DNA of 64,000 nt from an uncultured Treponema sp. (GCA_937877535.1 CALFJF010000045.1:1-64000); one strand, 5' to 3'; shown: positions 31,216 through 39,828, counted from the stretch's first letter. A program made the numbers and translations. Notes: generated by a model from the sequence alone, not told the origin.

Positions 31216-32196
31216 TCAAATGACTTTTTTGAACTCTTGAACGATTGCGCGGATTACGTCGCGCGGTTTTCCTTCAACGCTCAAGCCCGCTGCGTTTTTG
31301 TGTCCGCCTCCGCCAAATTGTGCGGCAATCGCGCTTACGTCCAAAACGTCTCGCGAGCGAAGTCCTGCTGTGCATGTAGTTTCGGTATCTTGCCTTACAA
31401 AAAGCACCGCCTCAACGCCTTCCACGGCAAGAAGCAGCGAATAGAGTGCGTCGGAATCGCGTCCCTCTTGACCGAATCTCTTTGAATCCGTTTGCGTTTC
31501 GTATGTTACAGCGAGTTTTCCGTTGCATTTTCGCGTTGTTCGCGAAAGCAATACGCCGAGCAGTTTTCGAGTACTATACGCTTTTCCGCCAGAAATCATG
31601 TCGTATGTCGCTTTTGGATTTACCCCCGCTTCAACGAGTCGAGAGGCTTGTTTGAACACTTCCGCAGAGTCTTCTTTGAGAAATCTAAAATATCCCGTGT
31701 CTGTAGAAAGTCCCGTAAAAAGCCATTCGGCGACTTCTTTTGGAATCGCACCGACGGTTTTTTCGTATAGTTGTTGAACGATACAAGCGGTCGCTGGAGC
31801 GGACGGGTCTATTATAGAGTTTTCGGTTTCATTTGACGTTTTGTGATGGTCAACAACAAACTGTTCAAGATTTTTTATGTCCCCTTCGATTTCCCCGAAT
31901 CGCTCGGCTTCAGAGCAATCGAGAACGAGAAGCGCGGTTTTTGTTTGATTTTCGTCAAGAATCGCGCCCGTTGAAGACGAAAATTGCTCTGCAAAAGACC
32001 GAATTTCCGCCCTTTTGAACGGTCCTGCCGAAAGCAGTTTATATTTTTTTCCTTTTGCTTTGAGCAATGCTCCCATTGCCAAACTTGAGAAAATCGCATC
32101 TCCATCAGGTTCTTTATGCGATATTATGTAGAAAAAATCGTGCGATTCAATGAAATTCAAGAATTTTTTAATGTGCGCTTCGGTGATAATTTTCAT
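31216..32196 (-). CDS. nrnA: DHH/DHHA1 phosphoesterase, NrnA-type (nanoRNase / pAp phosphatase)
   Basis: 326 aa. The DHH motifs are present: FYIISHKEPDGDAIFSSLAM (motif I, about residues 22-41), LLVLDCSEAERFG (II), VVDHHKTSN (III) and a DHHA1 substrate domain ending in FGGGGHKNAAG. Such proteins degrade 2-5 nt RNA fragments and dephosphorylate pAp, and some hydrolyse linear pApA or pGpG from cyclic dinucleotides, which could link it to the GGDEF/PilZ system. Cytoplasmic. Stands alone; the start has little Shine-Dalgarno complementarity. Confidence 0.9.
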   Translation of the reverse strand: MKIITEAHIKKFLNFIESHDFFYIISHKEPDGDAIFSSLAMGALLKAKGKKYKLLSAGPFKRAEIRSFAEQFSSSTGAILDENQTKTALLVLDCSEAERFGEIEGDIKNLEQFVVDHHKTSNETENSIIDPSAPATACIVQQLYEKTVGAIPKEVAEWLFTGLSTDTGYFRFLKEDSAEVFKQASRLVEAGVNPKATYDMISGGKAYSTRKLLGVLLSRTTRKCNGKLAVTYETQTDSKRFGQEGRDSDALYSLLLAVEGVEAVLFVRQDTETTCTAGLRSRDVLDVSAIAAQFGGGGHKNAAGLSVEGKPRDVIRAIVQEFKKVI

Positions 32197-32223
32197 TTTT
32201 TTTAAGTCAACGTTTGTTTTTAG

Positions 32224-32281
32224 AAAAAAATGCCGCCTTCAAGAGCTTTTTTTGTAGCATCCAGTTAGGCGGCTATTTTTT
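32224..32281 (-). terminator. Probable terminator of the secreted-protein gene
   Basis: Minus-strand AGCCGCCT ... AGGCGGCA arms with a long 27-base loop and a T-rich tail after the second arm. Lies between the secreted-protein gene and the NrnA-type gene. Confidence 0.5.
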
Positions 32282-32301
32282 AATGTTTATTTTTGTACGT
32301 T

Positions 32302-32751
32302 TTAGTACTCCACGACGAGCGTATCTTTATCCGCGTCATCGACTTGTGTGCCACTTGCCGCAACGCCCCAAGCACTTTCCTGTCTTGAAGTCGGCATTGT
32401 CAAAACAACGTGGTCAAAATTTCCGTCGCGTGAAAATACTGACATATACGGCTGAATTCCTTTAGAAAGCGGGCGGAACTGAAGTTTAGTCTGCTTGTTT
32501 CCGTCGGTTGAATACCATTTCTTTGGAATTGAAACTTGTCCTACATCTCGATGACCTTTGGCATACATAACAATGTACGCATCTTTTTGGTCAAGAACCT
32601 TGTAAACTTGCACACTTCTGTACGAAACTTTCGATTCTTGGAACGGGTACTTGTAATTTTTTTGTCCCTGCTCCGACCCTGCATCCTGCGCAAAACCCGC
32701 GAATGCCACTGCTCCTGCAAGCAATGCCGAGATAATCAATGATTTTTTCAT
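32302..32751 (-). CDS. Small secreted protein of unknown function
   Basis: 149 aa. Cleavable signal peptide MKKSLIISALLAGAVAFAGF ending at AFAGFAQ, so periplasmic or outer-membrane associated. The mature part is beta-strand rich (KVSYRSVQVYKVLDQKDAYI, KLQFRPLSKGIQPYMSVFSR, GNFDHVVLTM) with no recognised domain. AGGAG precedes the ATG. It has its own probable terminator and seems monocistronic. No function assigned. Confidence 0.75.
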   Translation of the reverse strand: MKKSLIISALLAGAVAFAGFAQDAGSEQGQKNYKYPFQESKVSYRSVQVYKVLDQKDAYIVMYAKGHRDVGQVSIPKKWYSTDGNKQTKLQFRPLSKGIQPYMSVFSRDGNFDHVVLTMPTSRQESAWGVAASGTQVDDADKDTLVVEY

Positions 32752-32785
32752 GTTGCAAAACTCCTTTTTTGCCGTACCCTCAATT

Positions 32786-33751
32786 TTATTTTAGGAGGGC
32801 AAGCATGATTGCCTTTATCGTGTGCTTTCTGTTTTCCGCTTCGTCCCACACTTTGCTCTTCTGACTCTCAAACACGCTTTCGGTAACTTCTTGACCTTTC
32901 ACTGCTGGAAGACAGTGCATAAAAATCGTGTTTTCTTTTCCAGTTGCCTTCATGAGGGAGTCGTTCACTTGATACGCAGAAAGCAGTCTTGTTCGCTCTT
33001 CTTTGAGCGATTCCTCGCCCATCGAAACCCAAACATCAGTATACAAGCAATCCGCTCCGTTTACAACAGAAATTTTGTCCGAAACTTCAATTTTTGCGCC
33101 ACTCGATTTTGCGAAGGGAGCGCAAATTTCCTGAATATCCTTTGGCGGGAACAGCTCGCGCGGGCTGTAAATCGCAAAATCGATTCCGAGCTTGGCGGAA
33201 ATGACCATGAGGCTCCGCGCCACGTTGTTCCGTCCGTCGCCGCAGAACGCCCACTTCAAGCCCTTGAGCGTTCCGAAGTTCTCCTTGAGCGTCATCACGT
33301 CGGCGAGCGCCTGCGTGGGGTGGTACTCGTCGGTGAGCCCGTTGATGACGGGAATCCCCGAATACTCGGCAAGCTCGCGCACGTGCTCCTGCTTGAAGCC
33401 GCGGAACTCAATCGCGCTGAACATCCGCCCCAAGACGCGGGCGGTGTCGCGCACACTCTCCTTGCCCCCGAGCTGGATGTCCTGCGTGGACATGAACACG
33501 GGATGCCCGCCCTCCTCGCCGAACGCCGTCTCGAACGACGAGCGCGTGCGCGTGGAGCGTTTCTCGAATATGAGCGCGATTGTCTTGCCCAGGAACCGCT
33601 GGTGGACCTCGCCCGCGTGCGCCTGCTTCTTGACCAAGAAGGCGTAGTCGAGGATTTGCAGGATTTCTTCGGGGGTATAGTCCACCCAGGTAAGGAGCGA
33701 GCGTCCTTTGAACGGCGACGCGAACGGTTCGGCTTGGATTGTGCTTGGCAT
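32786..33751 (-). CDS. argF: Ornithine carbamoyltransferase
   Basis: 321 aa. Carbamoyl-phosphate-binding FEKRSTRTRSSFE, the HPTQALADVMT block, ornithine-binding 'D..SMG' as VWVSMGEE and catalytic HCLPA are all present. It converts ornithine and carbamoyl phosphate to citrulline in arginine synthesis, or runs in reverse in arginine deiminase catabolism; no other arg or arc gene is near to decide. GAGGAGG precedes the ATG. The 5' half (about 33190-33751) is clearly richer in G+C than the 3' half and than flanking genes, with many GCC/CTC/CGC-type codons, suggesting acquisition or gene conversion of part of the gene. Confidence 0.94.
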   Translation of the reverse strand: MPSTIQAEPFASPFKGRSLLTWVDYTPEEILQILDYAFLVKKQAHAGEVHQRFLGKTIALIFEKRSTRTRSSFETAFGEEGGHPVFMSTQDIQLGGKESVRDTARVLGRMFSAIEFRGFKQEHVRELAEYSGIPVINGLTDEYHPTQALADVMTLKENFGTLKGLKWAFCGDGRNNVARSLMVISAKLGIDFAIYSPRELFPPKDIQEICAPFAKSSGAKIEVSDKISVVNGADCLYTDVWVSMGEESLKEERTRLLSAYQVNDSLMKATGKENTIFMHCLPAVKGQEVTESVFESQKSKVWDEAENRKHTIKAIMLALLK

Positions 33752-33784
33752 AAAACCTCCTCATTAAAGTGCCGAAAAGCGGCA

Positions 33785-33818
33785 AAAAAGAAAAGCCGTT
33801 TGCCTTAGCAAACGGCTC
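33785..33818 (-). terminator. Terminator after tRNA-Met
   Basis: Minus-strand GCCGTTTGC-TAAG-GCAAACGGC followed by TTTTCTTTTTT. Separates the tRNA from argF. Confidence 0.85.
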
Positions 33819-33822
33819 AGAG

Positions 33823-33895
33823 TAGGGGCGATAGGACTTGAACCTATGACATACGGAATATGAGTCCGGTGTTCTACCGACTGGACTACGCCCCC
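33823..33895 (-). tRNA. tRNA-Met(CAT)
   Basis: 73 nt cloverleaf: acceptor GGGGGCG/CGCCCCT, anticodon loop CTCATAT giving CAT, T-loop TTCAAGT, discriminator A. The paired first position argues against initiator tRNA; an Ile2 tRNA with lysidine-modified CAT cannot be fully excluded. Confidence 0.88.
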
Positions 33896-33954
33896 AAAAG
33901 ACGGAAAATATATTATCAAAACTCAAAAACTCTGTCAATAGAGATACCAAACAA

Positions 33955-34470
33955 TCAAAAATTTTCTATTGATTTTTCAGTCGATTCTAAAGGCGGTTGC
34001 TTCTTTTTTCGTTTTCCGCCACCCGCGCTTTTTACTTCTGCGATAAACTCGTCAATGTCTTCAAAATGCTTGTAAACCGAGGCGAATCTTATGTATGCCA
34101 CTTTATCAAGTGCAAAAAGTTTTTCCAGCGCAAGTTCTCCGATTTCCGTTGCAGCAACTTCTCGTGCGCTTCCTCCGCGTCGCACAGCCTCGCCTTCGAT
34201 TTCGTTTACAAGGCTTTCTACCGTATTTGTTGCAATCGCTCTTTTTTCAAGCGCACGGTCAATTCCCTTTTCGATTTTGCGCCTATCAAAAGGCTCTCGA
34301 CTTCCGTCCCGCTTTACGACCATGAGCGGCTTTTCTTCGATTCTCTCGTAACTTGTAAAGCGTGCGCCACACGAAGTACACTCTCTTCTTCGACGAATCG
34401 ACTCGCCACTTGACATCGTTCTCGATTCCAGAACTTTGTCTTCAAGGCTTGCGCAAAATGGGCATCTCAT
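33955..34470 (-). CDS. nrdR: Transcriptional repressor NrdR
   Basis: 171 aa from ATG 34470 with GCGAGGATTTTCTG upstream. The zinc ribbon is CPFC ... CTSC with SIRRRRECTSCGARFTSYER, and the ATP-cone follows (MVVKRDGSREPFDRRKIEKG). It senses ATP/dATP and represses ribonucleotide reductase genes at NrdR boxes; none is nearby. The C-terminus is a short basic tail (GGGKRKKKQPPLE), longer than usual. Located between tRNA-Met and the biotin transporter genes on the same strand. Confidence 0.94.
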   Translation of the reverse strand: MRCPFCASLEDKVLESRTMSSGESIRRRRECTSCGARFTSYERIEEKPLMVVKRDGSREPFDRRKIEKGIDRALEKRAIATNTVESLVNEIEGEAVRRGGSAREVAATEIGELALEKLFALDKVAYIRFASVYKHFEDIDEFIAEVKSAGGGKRKKKQPPLESTEKSIENF

Positions 34471-34556
34471 CAGAAAATCCTCGCAAAAATCAAAAACTCC
34501 AACGAACAAATGGTACAGCACCATCGTTCATTTCGCAACGAAAAATCTGTTTGGAG

Positions 34557-35213
34557 TTACGGAAGGCGATTTTCGAGTGCGAGCGATTTTTCAAAAGCGT
34601 TTCGCATTGCTTCGTGAAAAAGAAACGGAACGAGCGTTGCTATTTTTTTTGGGGAATTTTTGCCCGCCCTTGCTTTCCATGCGTTTTCCAATCGCGTCCA
34701 AATTTGGGCTATGCGCGGAATAAACGAAAGCGCGAGCGACAACGATTTTGAAATGGGCGCGTTTTCGTTTTTTGTGATTTTTTTTTCGATAACAGAAATC
34801 GATTCGGAAATTTGAAACGCGCTCGTTGAGCGGTAGAGCAGGGAAGTCGTTTGCAAAGCCGCTGCCGTGCTAAAAAAAAGCGGAAGATACGTTGCGTTTG
34901 GCGTAAAAATCATTTTGAGATGTGCGTCTTTTGTCGCAATGTATTCCGCGGCATTTAGAAAAATCGTTGCAACAAAAAGAAGAGCCGCGTAAACAAAAGT
35001 CGGCTTTAAGTCTGAAAAAAGTTCGTGCATTGTTGAGTGCAAAACAAACACACTCAACAAAAATGCCAACATAAACAGAAGCGCAGAATAGCGCACTGGA
35101 AGCCAAAACGAAAAAGCAGAGAGAAAAAGGCTCAAAAAAACTTTCAGCGAAGGATTTGCTTTGTGCAAAATCGAATTTCCAGTGCGATACCTAAAAAAAA
35201 TTGAACTTTCCAT
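34557..35213 (-). CDS. bioN: ECF transporter transmembrane (T) component, biotin type
   Basis: 218 aa, with about five hydrophobic segments. CbiQ/EcfT family: the start is followed by SILHKANPSLKVFLSLFLSA, then several membrane helices, and a C-terminal cytosolic helix with SFIPRIAQIWTRLENAWKAR, containing the Ala-Arg-type coupling motif region (ARAG) that contacts the ATPases. It couples ATP hydrolysis to tilting of the substrate-binding BioY. Transcribed after bioY and bioM; the third member of a complete BioMNY set. Confidence 0.88.
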   Translation of the reverse strand: MESSIFFRYRTGNSILHKANPSLKVFLSLFLSAFSFWLPVRYSALLFMLAFLLSVFVLHSTMHELFSDLKPTFVYAALLFVATIFLNAAEYIATKDAHLKMIFTPNATYLPLFFSTAAALQTTSLLYRSTSAFQISESISVIEKKITKNENAPISKSLSLALSFIPRIAQIWTRLENAWKARAGKNSPKKIATLVPFLFHEAMRNAFEKSLALENRLP

Positions 35214-35232
35214 TTTCTTCTATTATTTTCAT

Positions 35233-35976
35233 TTATTTCCAGATTAAATCGGAAACGCTTTCGTAGCGGACGAGCGGCGAGCGAATTGACCATTTTTCGA
35301 GTGGAAGCAAGAGCGCGTCGGTCGGCAAGCCGTTGTATACGATTTTTCCTTTTGAAAGAACAAAAAAACGGTCGGCGAGCGCAAGGCATTTTTCAAGTTC
35401 GTGCGTCAAAAGGATGACCGTTTTTTTTGCTTTTTTAAGTTCTTCCAAAAGTCGATTTACGTCCAAAACTCCAGGATAATCAAGATTCGCGTAAGGTTCG
35501 TCAAAAATCACGATTTCGCGTTGCATTGCCAAAACGGAAGCCACAGCGAGCCTTCGTTTTTCTCCGCCAGACAAAAATTCCGCAAGATTTTCTGCTTTTT
35601 CTAAAAGGCGCACTTTTTCAAGCGCGTCTTTTGCCGTTTTTTCTATTAGTTCCTTTTTTATGCGCATATTTTTTAATCCAACCGAAACGTCTTCCAAAGC
35701 CGTGTCGCCCAAAATCTGCGCCGAAGCATCTTGAAAAATCAGTCCAGGCTTTGATTTTGTCCAAACGTTCCCGTCGCTCGGTTTTGTTAGACCTGCGATA
35801 ACTGACATCAATACGCTTTTTCCGCTTCCGTTTGCGCCCGCTCCCACGCAAAAACTTCCTTCCTCGATTTCCAACGAAATGTCACAAAGCGCGGGAAAAA
35901 ATGTTCTTTTTCCATTTTCCAAAAAAGTCGGAAACAATTTTGAAACGTTTTCAAGTTGAACGGCAAGATTTTTCAT
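35233..35976 (-). CDS. bioM: ECF transporter ATPase (A) component, biotin type
   Basis: 247 aa ABC ATPase. Walker A GANGSGKS, Q-loop region LIFQDASAQILGD, signature LSGGEKRRLA, Walker B IVIFDEPYANLD and the H-loop LLTHELE are all intact. It powers biotin uptake together with BioN and BioY. Its ATG overlaps the bioY stop by four bases (ATGA), and bioN begins 19 bp later. A single A component suffices for BioMNY, unlike the two-ATPase shared EcfAA'T module. Confidence 0.93.
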   Translation of the reverse strand: MKNLAVQLENVSKLFPTFLENGKRTFFPALCDISLEIEEGSFCVGAGANGSGKSVLMSVIAGLTKPSDGNVWTKSKPGLIFQDASAQILGDTALEDVSVGLKNMRIKKELIEKTAKDALEKVRLLEKAENLAEFLSGGEKRRLAVASVLAMQREIVIFDEPYANLDYPGVLDVNRLLEELKKAKKTVILLTHELEKCLALADRFFVLSKGKIVYNGLPTDALLLPLEKWSIRSPLVRYESVSDLIWK

Positions 35977-36626
35977 TTTTCTTCTTCTTTTTGATTTTTT
36001 TGAGCGATTTTTTTGAGAGCCGTTTCTTCTTCGCTGATTTTTGGAGGAAAAAGATACCGTGCGGCAATCGGGCGAAGCGATAACGAAAGCGACACTGTTA
36101 CAAAAAATTTGATAAGGTCGCCAGGAATAAACGGAATAAACGTCATGGAAAGCGCGTTTTGAAACGTTTGCGGTTTTCCGTTTGCCGCCATAACGCTCAT
36201 AAAGCGCGGAATTCCAGGCACGTAAACAAGCGCGTAACTAAAAAAAACGACAACGAGCGTTTTTAGAAAAAGCGATTTTTTTTGAGATTTTTCTTCGATT
36301 TTTGGAGAGCCGAGCAAAAGTCCTGCAAAAAGTGAAGCGAGCGCGTACCCTGCGATGTAACCGCCCGTGGGACCGAGCAAAACGCCAAGCCCCGCGTGTG
36401 CTGAAGCAAAAACGGGAACTCCAATCGCGCCCAAAATCATCCAAAGAAGAACGGCAAAAAATCCTTTATACGTTCCCAAAATGCACCCCGCAAGAACGCA
36501 AAAGAAATTTTGCAGCGAAATCGGAACGCCTCCAGGAAGCGGAATCGCCATAACACACCCCACAGAAATTATTGCCGTAAAAAGCGCGATAAATGCAGAA
36601 ATTTTGATTTCATTTTGATTTTTCAT
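35973..36626 (-). CDS. bioY: Biotin ECF transporter substrate-binding protein BioY
   Basis: 217 aa from ATG 36626; a GTG 15 bases upstream is possible but less likely. Six hydrophobic segments, and the BioY signatures IPLPGGVPISLQNFFCVLAG, LGTYKGFFAVLLWMILGAIG and GLGVLLGPTGGYIAGY. It binds biotin at high affinity in the membrane. First gene of bioY-bioM-bioN. A TGTAAACC / GTTTACA inverted repeat just before the start may be a BirA operator. The last 30 residues are Lys/Glu rich. Confidence 0.94.
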   Translation of the reverse strand: MKNQNEIKISAFIALFTAIISVGCVMAIPLPGGVPISLQNFFCVLAGCILGTYKGFFAVLLWMILGAIGVPVFASAHAGLGVLLGPTGGYIAGYALASLFAGLLLGSPKIEEKSQKKSLFLKTLVVVFFSYALVYVPGIPRFMSVMAANGKPQTFQNALSMTFIPFIPGDLIKFFVTVSLSLSLRPIAARYLFPPKISEEETALKKIAQKNQKEEEK

Positions 36627-36629
36627 AAA

Positions 36630-36665
36630 ATGTAAACTCACTTTTGTAAGAATTTTGGTTTACAA
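36630..36665 (-). promoter_or_regulatory. Candidate biotin (BirA) operator upstream of bioY
   Basis: Minus strand TTGTAAACC, 18 bases, then AGTTTACAT. Half-sites match the BirA consensus TTGTAAACC/GGTTTACAA at most positions, but the spacer is two bases longer than the usual 14-16 and the right half has two changes. Confidence 0.35.
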
Positions 36666-36715
36666 TCAAGATTACCGAACGATTTTTTTATAGTCAAGTT
36701 TTTTGTTTTATTTTG

Positions 36716-38410
36716 TCAAAATCGCTCGTCGATTTCTTTTTTGAAAAACGACGTTTTTATCACAAAAATAAACGAAAAAATCAAAATCGATACGGGAAGC
36801 CAATTTCCAAACAGGGCGTAAGTTGTCATTTTTCGCTCATAAACGGGGATTTTTGCACAAAGCGCACCTTCCTCAAAAAGTGGAAGCGAGCAAAGCGTTT
36901 TTCCCGTTGGACCTACGACCGCGGTTAAACCTGCGTTTGTTGCGCGGGCAAGCGTTGTTCTGTATTCGATTGCGCGATAATGCGATACAACAAAATGCTG
37001 AATTTCTGCGGAGCGCGTGAGCGACCAAGCGTCATTTGTGATGTTTACAAACAGTTCGCTTCCATAAAGGAACATTGCACGGCACACTTCCGCTGCCGTG
37101 TCGTCAAAGCAAATGGGCGTGGCGATTTTCACCGTTTTTTCTTCATTTTTTTCGTTTTCATTTTTTTCAATGTCGATTGAAATGATTTTGCTTTTTCTTG
37201 TATCGCGAACGGGAGATGATATGGGAATTTCCATAAGAGTTACGCATTTTCCTGGATACCACCCGTATGAAAAACCTGCAATTTCTCTCATTATATTTCT
37301 AATAAACGGATATTCGCTTCCAGGAATCAATTCTGCGAACGGAACGAGGTGCATTTTTTGGTATTCGCCTGAAAATTCGCCATTTTTATTAAAAAAAATC
37401 GCAGAATTCGCTACTCTACGTGGCTGTATACTTATAGTGTATGGTCCTCCAATTATAAACGGAACGTTCATTTGTTTGATAAACGGCGTAAGCGGCTTTT
37501 CGTTTGGAAACGAGTTGTAAAAAAATCGCGCGGACGGAAAACGCTTTGAAAGAACCGCCTCGCTCCAAACGACTACATCACATTCTTCGTCGTTTTCTCT
37601 AAAATCGTTGATTTTTTCCTCTGAAAGTGCTTCGGAAATGAGAATCGATTGCTCTTCGCCTTTGAACCACGGGTCGCCGTTTTGCTGAACGAGCACCGCA
37701 TTCACGGTTTTGACGCTTTCCCGTGGAAGCAAAAGTTCAAACGCGCCGTACACTGCTGAAATCAAAAAAAGTGCGCAAAGCAATGTGCAAAGATTCAAAA
37801 ACGAATCGGATTTTTTGATGCCTTTTACACGCAATATCATGTATTCTGAAATTGTTGCAGAAAAAAGTGAGAACAAAAACGTAATTCCGTAAGGTCCTGT
37901 AATGTCAGCGATTTGCGTTATAAGACTCCAGCGATATGCTGTCATTGAAACCGTTCCCCACGGATACGCTAAAAATCCCGTTGACTTAAAAAACTCCCAG
38001 AGCGTATATGTGCCAGAAAACCAAAGCGGACGAAAACTTGCAAGCGCGGCTTCCTGCCCGATTTTTTTTCCTCCAAAGGAAGCGAGATTGAGTGCTGGAT
38101 AATAAAAGAAAAACGAAAGAAATCCTTGAAAAAATCCCGTTCCAACGAGCGACGCGCCAAGCGTAAAAAGCGCGTATCCTTGGAAATTGCCAAGCCAAAA
38201 ACTCGAACACAAATGAACGGTTGCGCCGTGCAAAAACGAAAGAAAAAACGCTTCTTTTACAGATTTTGCCCGTCTGAGTGCACTATAAAATGGAATAAGA
38301 CAAAAAAGTCCTAAAATCGGAGAGCCAAATTCAAAAAGTTCGTTTGGAATGGCGAGCGTAAGAAGGAGCGCGGAAAAAAGTGAAAAAAAAACTTGTAAAA
38401 ATGAATACAT
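36716..38410 (-). CDS. lnt: Apolipoprotein N-acyltransferase
   Basis: 564 aa. About eight membrane helices in the first 235 residues (ILGLFCLIPFYSALRRAKSV, FLSFLHGATVHLCSSFWLGN, YPWGTVSMTAYRWSLITQIA), then a nitrilase-fold domain. Candidate triad regions are FAELIPGSEYPF (Glu), 'M..VPF' linked Lys region and ICFDD with the nucleophilic Cys; NITNDAW and HYRAIEYRTTLARATNAGLT are conserved Lnt motifs. It N-acylates mature lipoproteins in the inner membrane, relevant to the lipoproteins encoded in this window. Divergent from the galactokinase-like gene. Confidence 0.92.
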   Translation of the reverse strand: MYSFLQVFFSLFSALLLTLAIPNELFEFGSPILGLFCLIPFYSALRRAKSVKEAFFLSFLHGATVHLCSSFWLGNFQGYALFTLGASLVGTGFFQGFLSFFFYYPALNLASFGGKKIGQEAALASFRPLWFSGTYTLWEFFKSTGFLAYPWGTVSMTAYRWSLITQIADITGPYGITFLFSLFSATISEYMILRVKGIKKSDSFLNLCTLLCALFLISAVYGAFELLLPRESVKTVNAVLVQQNGDPWFKGEEQSILISEALSEEKINDFRENDEECDVVVWSEAVLSKRFPSARFFYNSFPNEKPLTPFIKQMNVPFIIGGPYTISIQPRRVANSAIFFNKNGEFSGEYQKMHLVPFAELIPGSEYPFIRNIMREIAGFSYGWYPGKCVTLMEIPISSPVRDTRKSKIISIDIEKNENEKNEEKTVKIATPICFDDTAAEVCRAMFLYGSELFVNITNDAWSLTRSAEIQHFVVSHYRAIEYRTTLARATNAGLTAVVGPTGKTLCSLPLFEEGALCAKIPVYERKMTTYALFGNWLPVSILIFSFIFVIKTSFFKKEIDERF

Positions 38411-38510
38411 TATACTACCATTTTATTTAATAAATCGCAAAAAAGCAACGATGTGCCACTCTCGTGTTTTTCTGTGGCAAAAATTGTTTTTATAAAAGAG
38501 AATCAAAAAA

Positions 38511-39797
38511 GTGAATTTTGAGCAAAATATCGGGCGAAGCGAACAAATTGCACGGACAATCGAAGCGCACAAACAAACGTTTAAGTGTGAACCGTCCGTG
38601 ATTGCAAGTGCGCCTGGTCGATTTCACTTGATGGGCGAACATACCTGGTTTTTTGGCGGAAAAACGCTTTCCATGTCAATCGACAGATTTGTTTGCGTTT
38701 CAGTTTCCATTCGTAATGATGATTTACTCCGCTTTCATTACGTTGAAAGCGACGATAACAAGCACATCAGTCTTTCATCTTTAAGATTCAGAAAAGAGGA
38801 CAAGTGGGCTAATTCCATAAAAGCCGCGATTTATTCGTTTATTTCTGGAAGCATCATAGAACGAACGGGCGAAGACCAAATTCCTAAAATGCCCGGTCTT
38901 GATTTTTGCGTTTCTTCTCCGATTTTGCCGTCTTCTGGAATGGGCGTTACGACTGCGATGAAAGTCGCTTCCGCGTGTGCCGTAAACGAACTCCTTGACC
39001 TTGATTGCCCAGATTCTGAACTTCTTTCCGTGCTGGACAAAGGCAGTCGAGAGTTTTTGAAAGAAGACGAGGAAAATCATCTTGCGGAAAATTTGACTGC
39101 AATGTTTAGCAAAAAAGATTCGCTTGTTCTTACAAATCACGATTCGCGTCATATCGCAGAGGCTTTTGAACTTGTGGATTTTCCATTTTCAAAATCGCTT
39201 TCAAAAAAGAACATTTTGCTCGTTGATGCACACGTTCCGCGTTTGACCTCTTGGAGCGAGCGGAGCATTATGAAAGAAGAAAACAAAAAACTCCTCAAAC
39301 TTTTGCGCCATGCGCGTCAAGACGGTTCTTGGAAATACGAAGACGATATGGCAGAAATTCGCGACGTGCTTTCGTCTGTGAGCGAAGATTCGAGACGGCA
39401 TTTGTATGGCGTTATAAACGAGCATAAATGCGTGCTTTCTTCACTTGACGCTCTAAAAGAAGGGGTGTTTTCGGCGTTTGCCCGCGCGGTAAACAAAAGT
39501 CACGAAAATATGCGAGATTTTTACGATATTTCGTGTCCTGAAATCGACTGGATTTTGAAGCGACTTGTTGAAATAAATCCAAATCCTGACAGAGACCACA
39601 ATCCTGTTTGTTGCGGACGAATTACGGGGCAAGGTTTTAGTCGCTGTCTTTTTGCGATTCTTGACGACGCAAACGTTCCAGAATTTGAAAAGCGACTTTC
39701 CGAATATTCAAAAATTTTTGGTTTCAAAGCGGATGTCCTTTCGGTAAAAAGCGCGGACGGCGTAATCGTCGAAAGAATCAATAATCGAGTTCGATAA
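38511..39797 (+). CDS. Galactokinase-family (GHMP) protein with altered active site
   Basis: 428 aa from GTG 38511. Homology to galactokinase runs the full length: the signature at 34-50 (APGRFHLMGEH, Arg37, Glu43, His44), KWANSIKAA, the phosphate loop SPILPSSGMGVTTAM (136-150), SHENMRDFYDI and GRITGQGFSRC. Key changes are seen: the sugar-contacting Asp of GEHTD is Trp46, the catalytic Asp of 'IMDQL' aligns with Glu193 (LAENL), and the usual GLSSSAS is GMGVTTA. It may act on another sugar or be a non-catalytic sensor like yeast Gal3. No other Leloir-pathway gene is adjacent. surE follows 31 bp downstream. Confidence 0.8.
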   Translation: MNFEQNIGRSEQIARTIEAHKQTFKCEPSVIASAPGRFHLMGEHTWFFGGKTLSMSIDRFVCVSVSIRNDDLLRFHYVESDDNKHISLSSLRFRKEDKWANSIKAAIYSFISGSIIERTGEDQIPKMPGLDFCVSSPILPSSGMGVTTAMKVASACAVNELLDLDCPDSELLSVLDKGSREFLKEDEENHLAENLTAMFSKKDSLVLTNHDSRHIAEAFELVDFPFSKSLSKKNILLVDAHVPRLTSWSERSIMKEENKKLLKLLRHARQDGSWKYEDDMAEIRDVLSSVSEDSRRHLYGVINEHKCVLSSLDALKEGVFSAFARAVNKSHENMRDFYDISCPEIDWILKRLVEINPNPDRDHNPVCCGRITGQGFSRCLFAILDDANVPEFEKRLSEYSKIFGFKADVLSVKSADGVIVERINNRVR

Positions 39798-39828
39798 ATG
39801 CGTTATCGCGCTCGTTTTAGGAAAAAAT

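Noticed and set aside
32822..33808. Long open frame (328 aa) antisense to argF
   Set aside because: It exists because argF is G+C rich here; argF has all OTC motifs, a ribosome-binding site and the right length.
33408..33950. 180-aa open frame running through the tRNA-Met gene into argF
   Set aside because: It reads through a tRNA and a terminator and is out of frame with argF; low-complexity Arg/Pro sequence.
38441..38460. Sigma-54-like TGGCAC ... TTGC on the minus strand upstream of lnt
   Set aside because: The distance between GG and GC is nine instead of ten bases, and the position after GGCAC is not G; such a one-base deletion usually abolishes RpoN binding.
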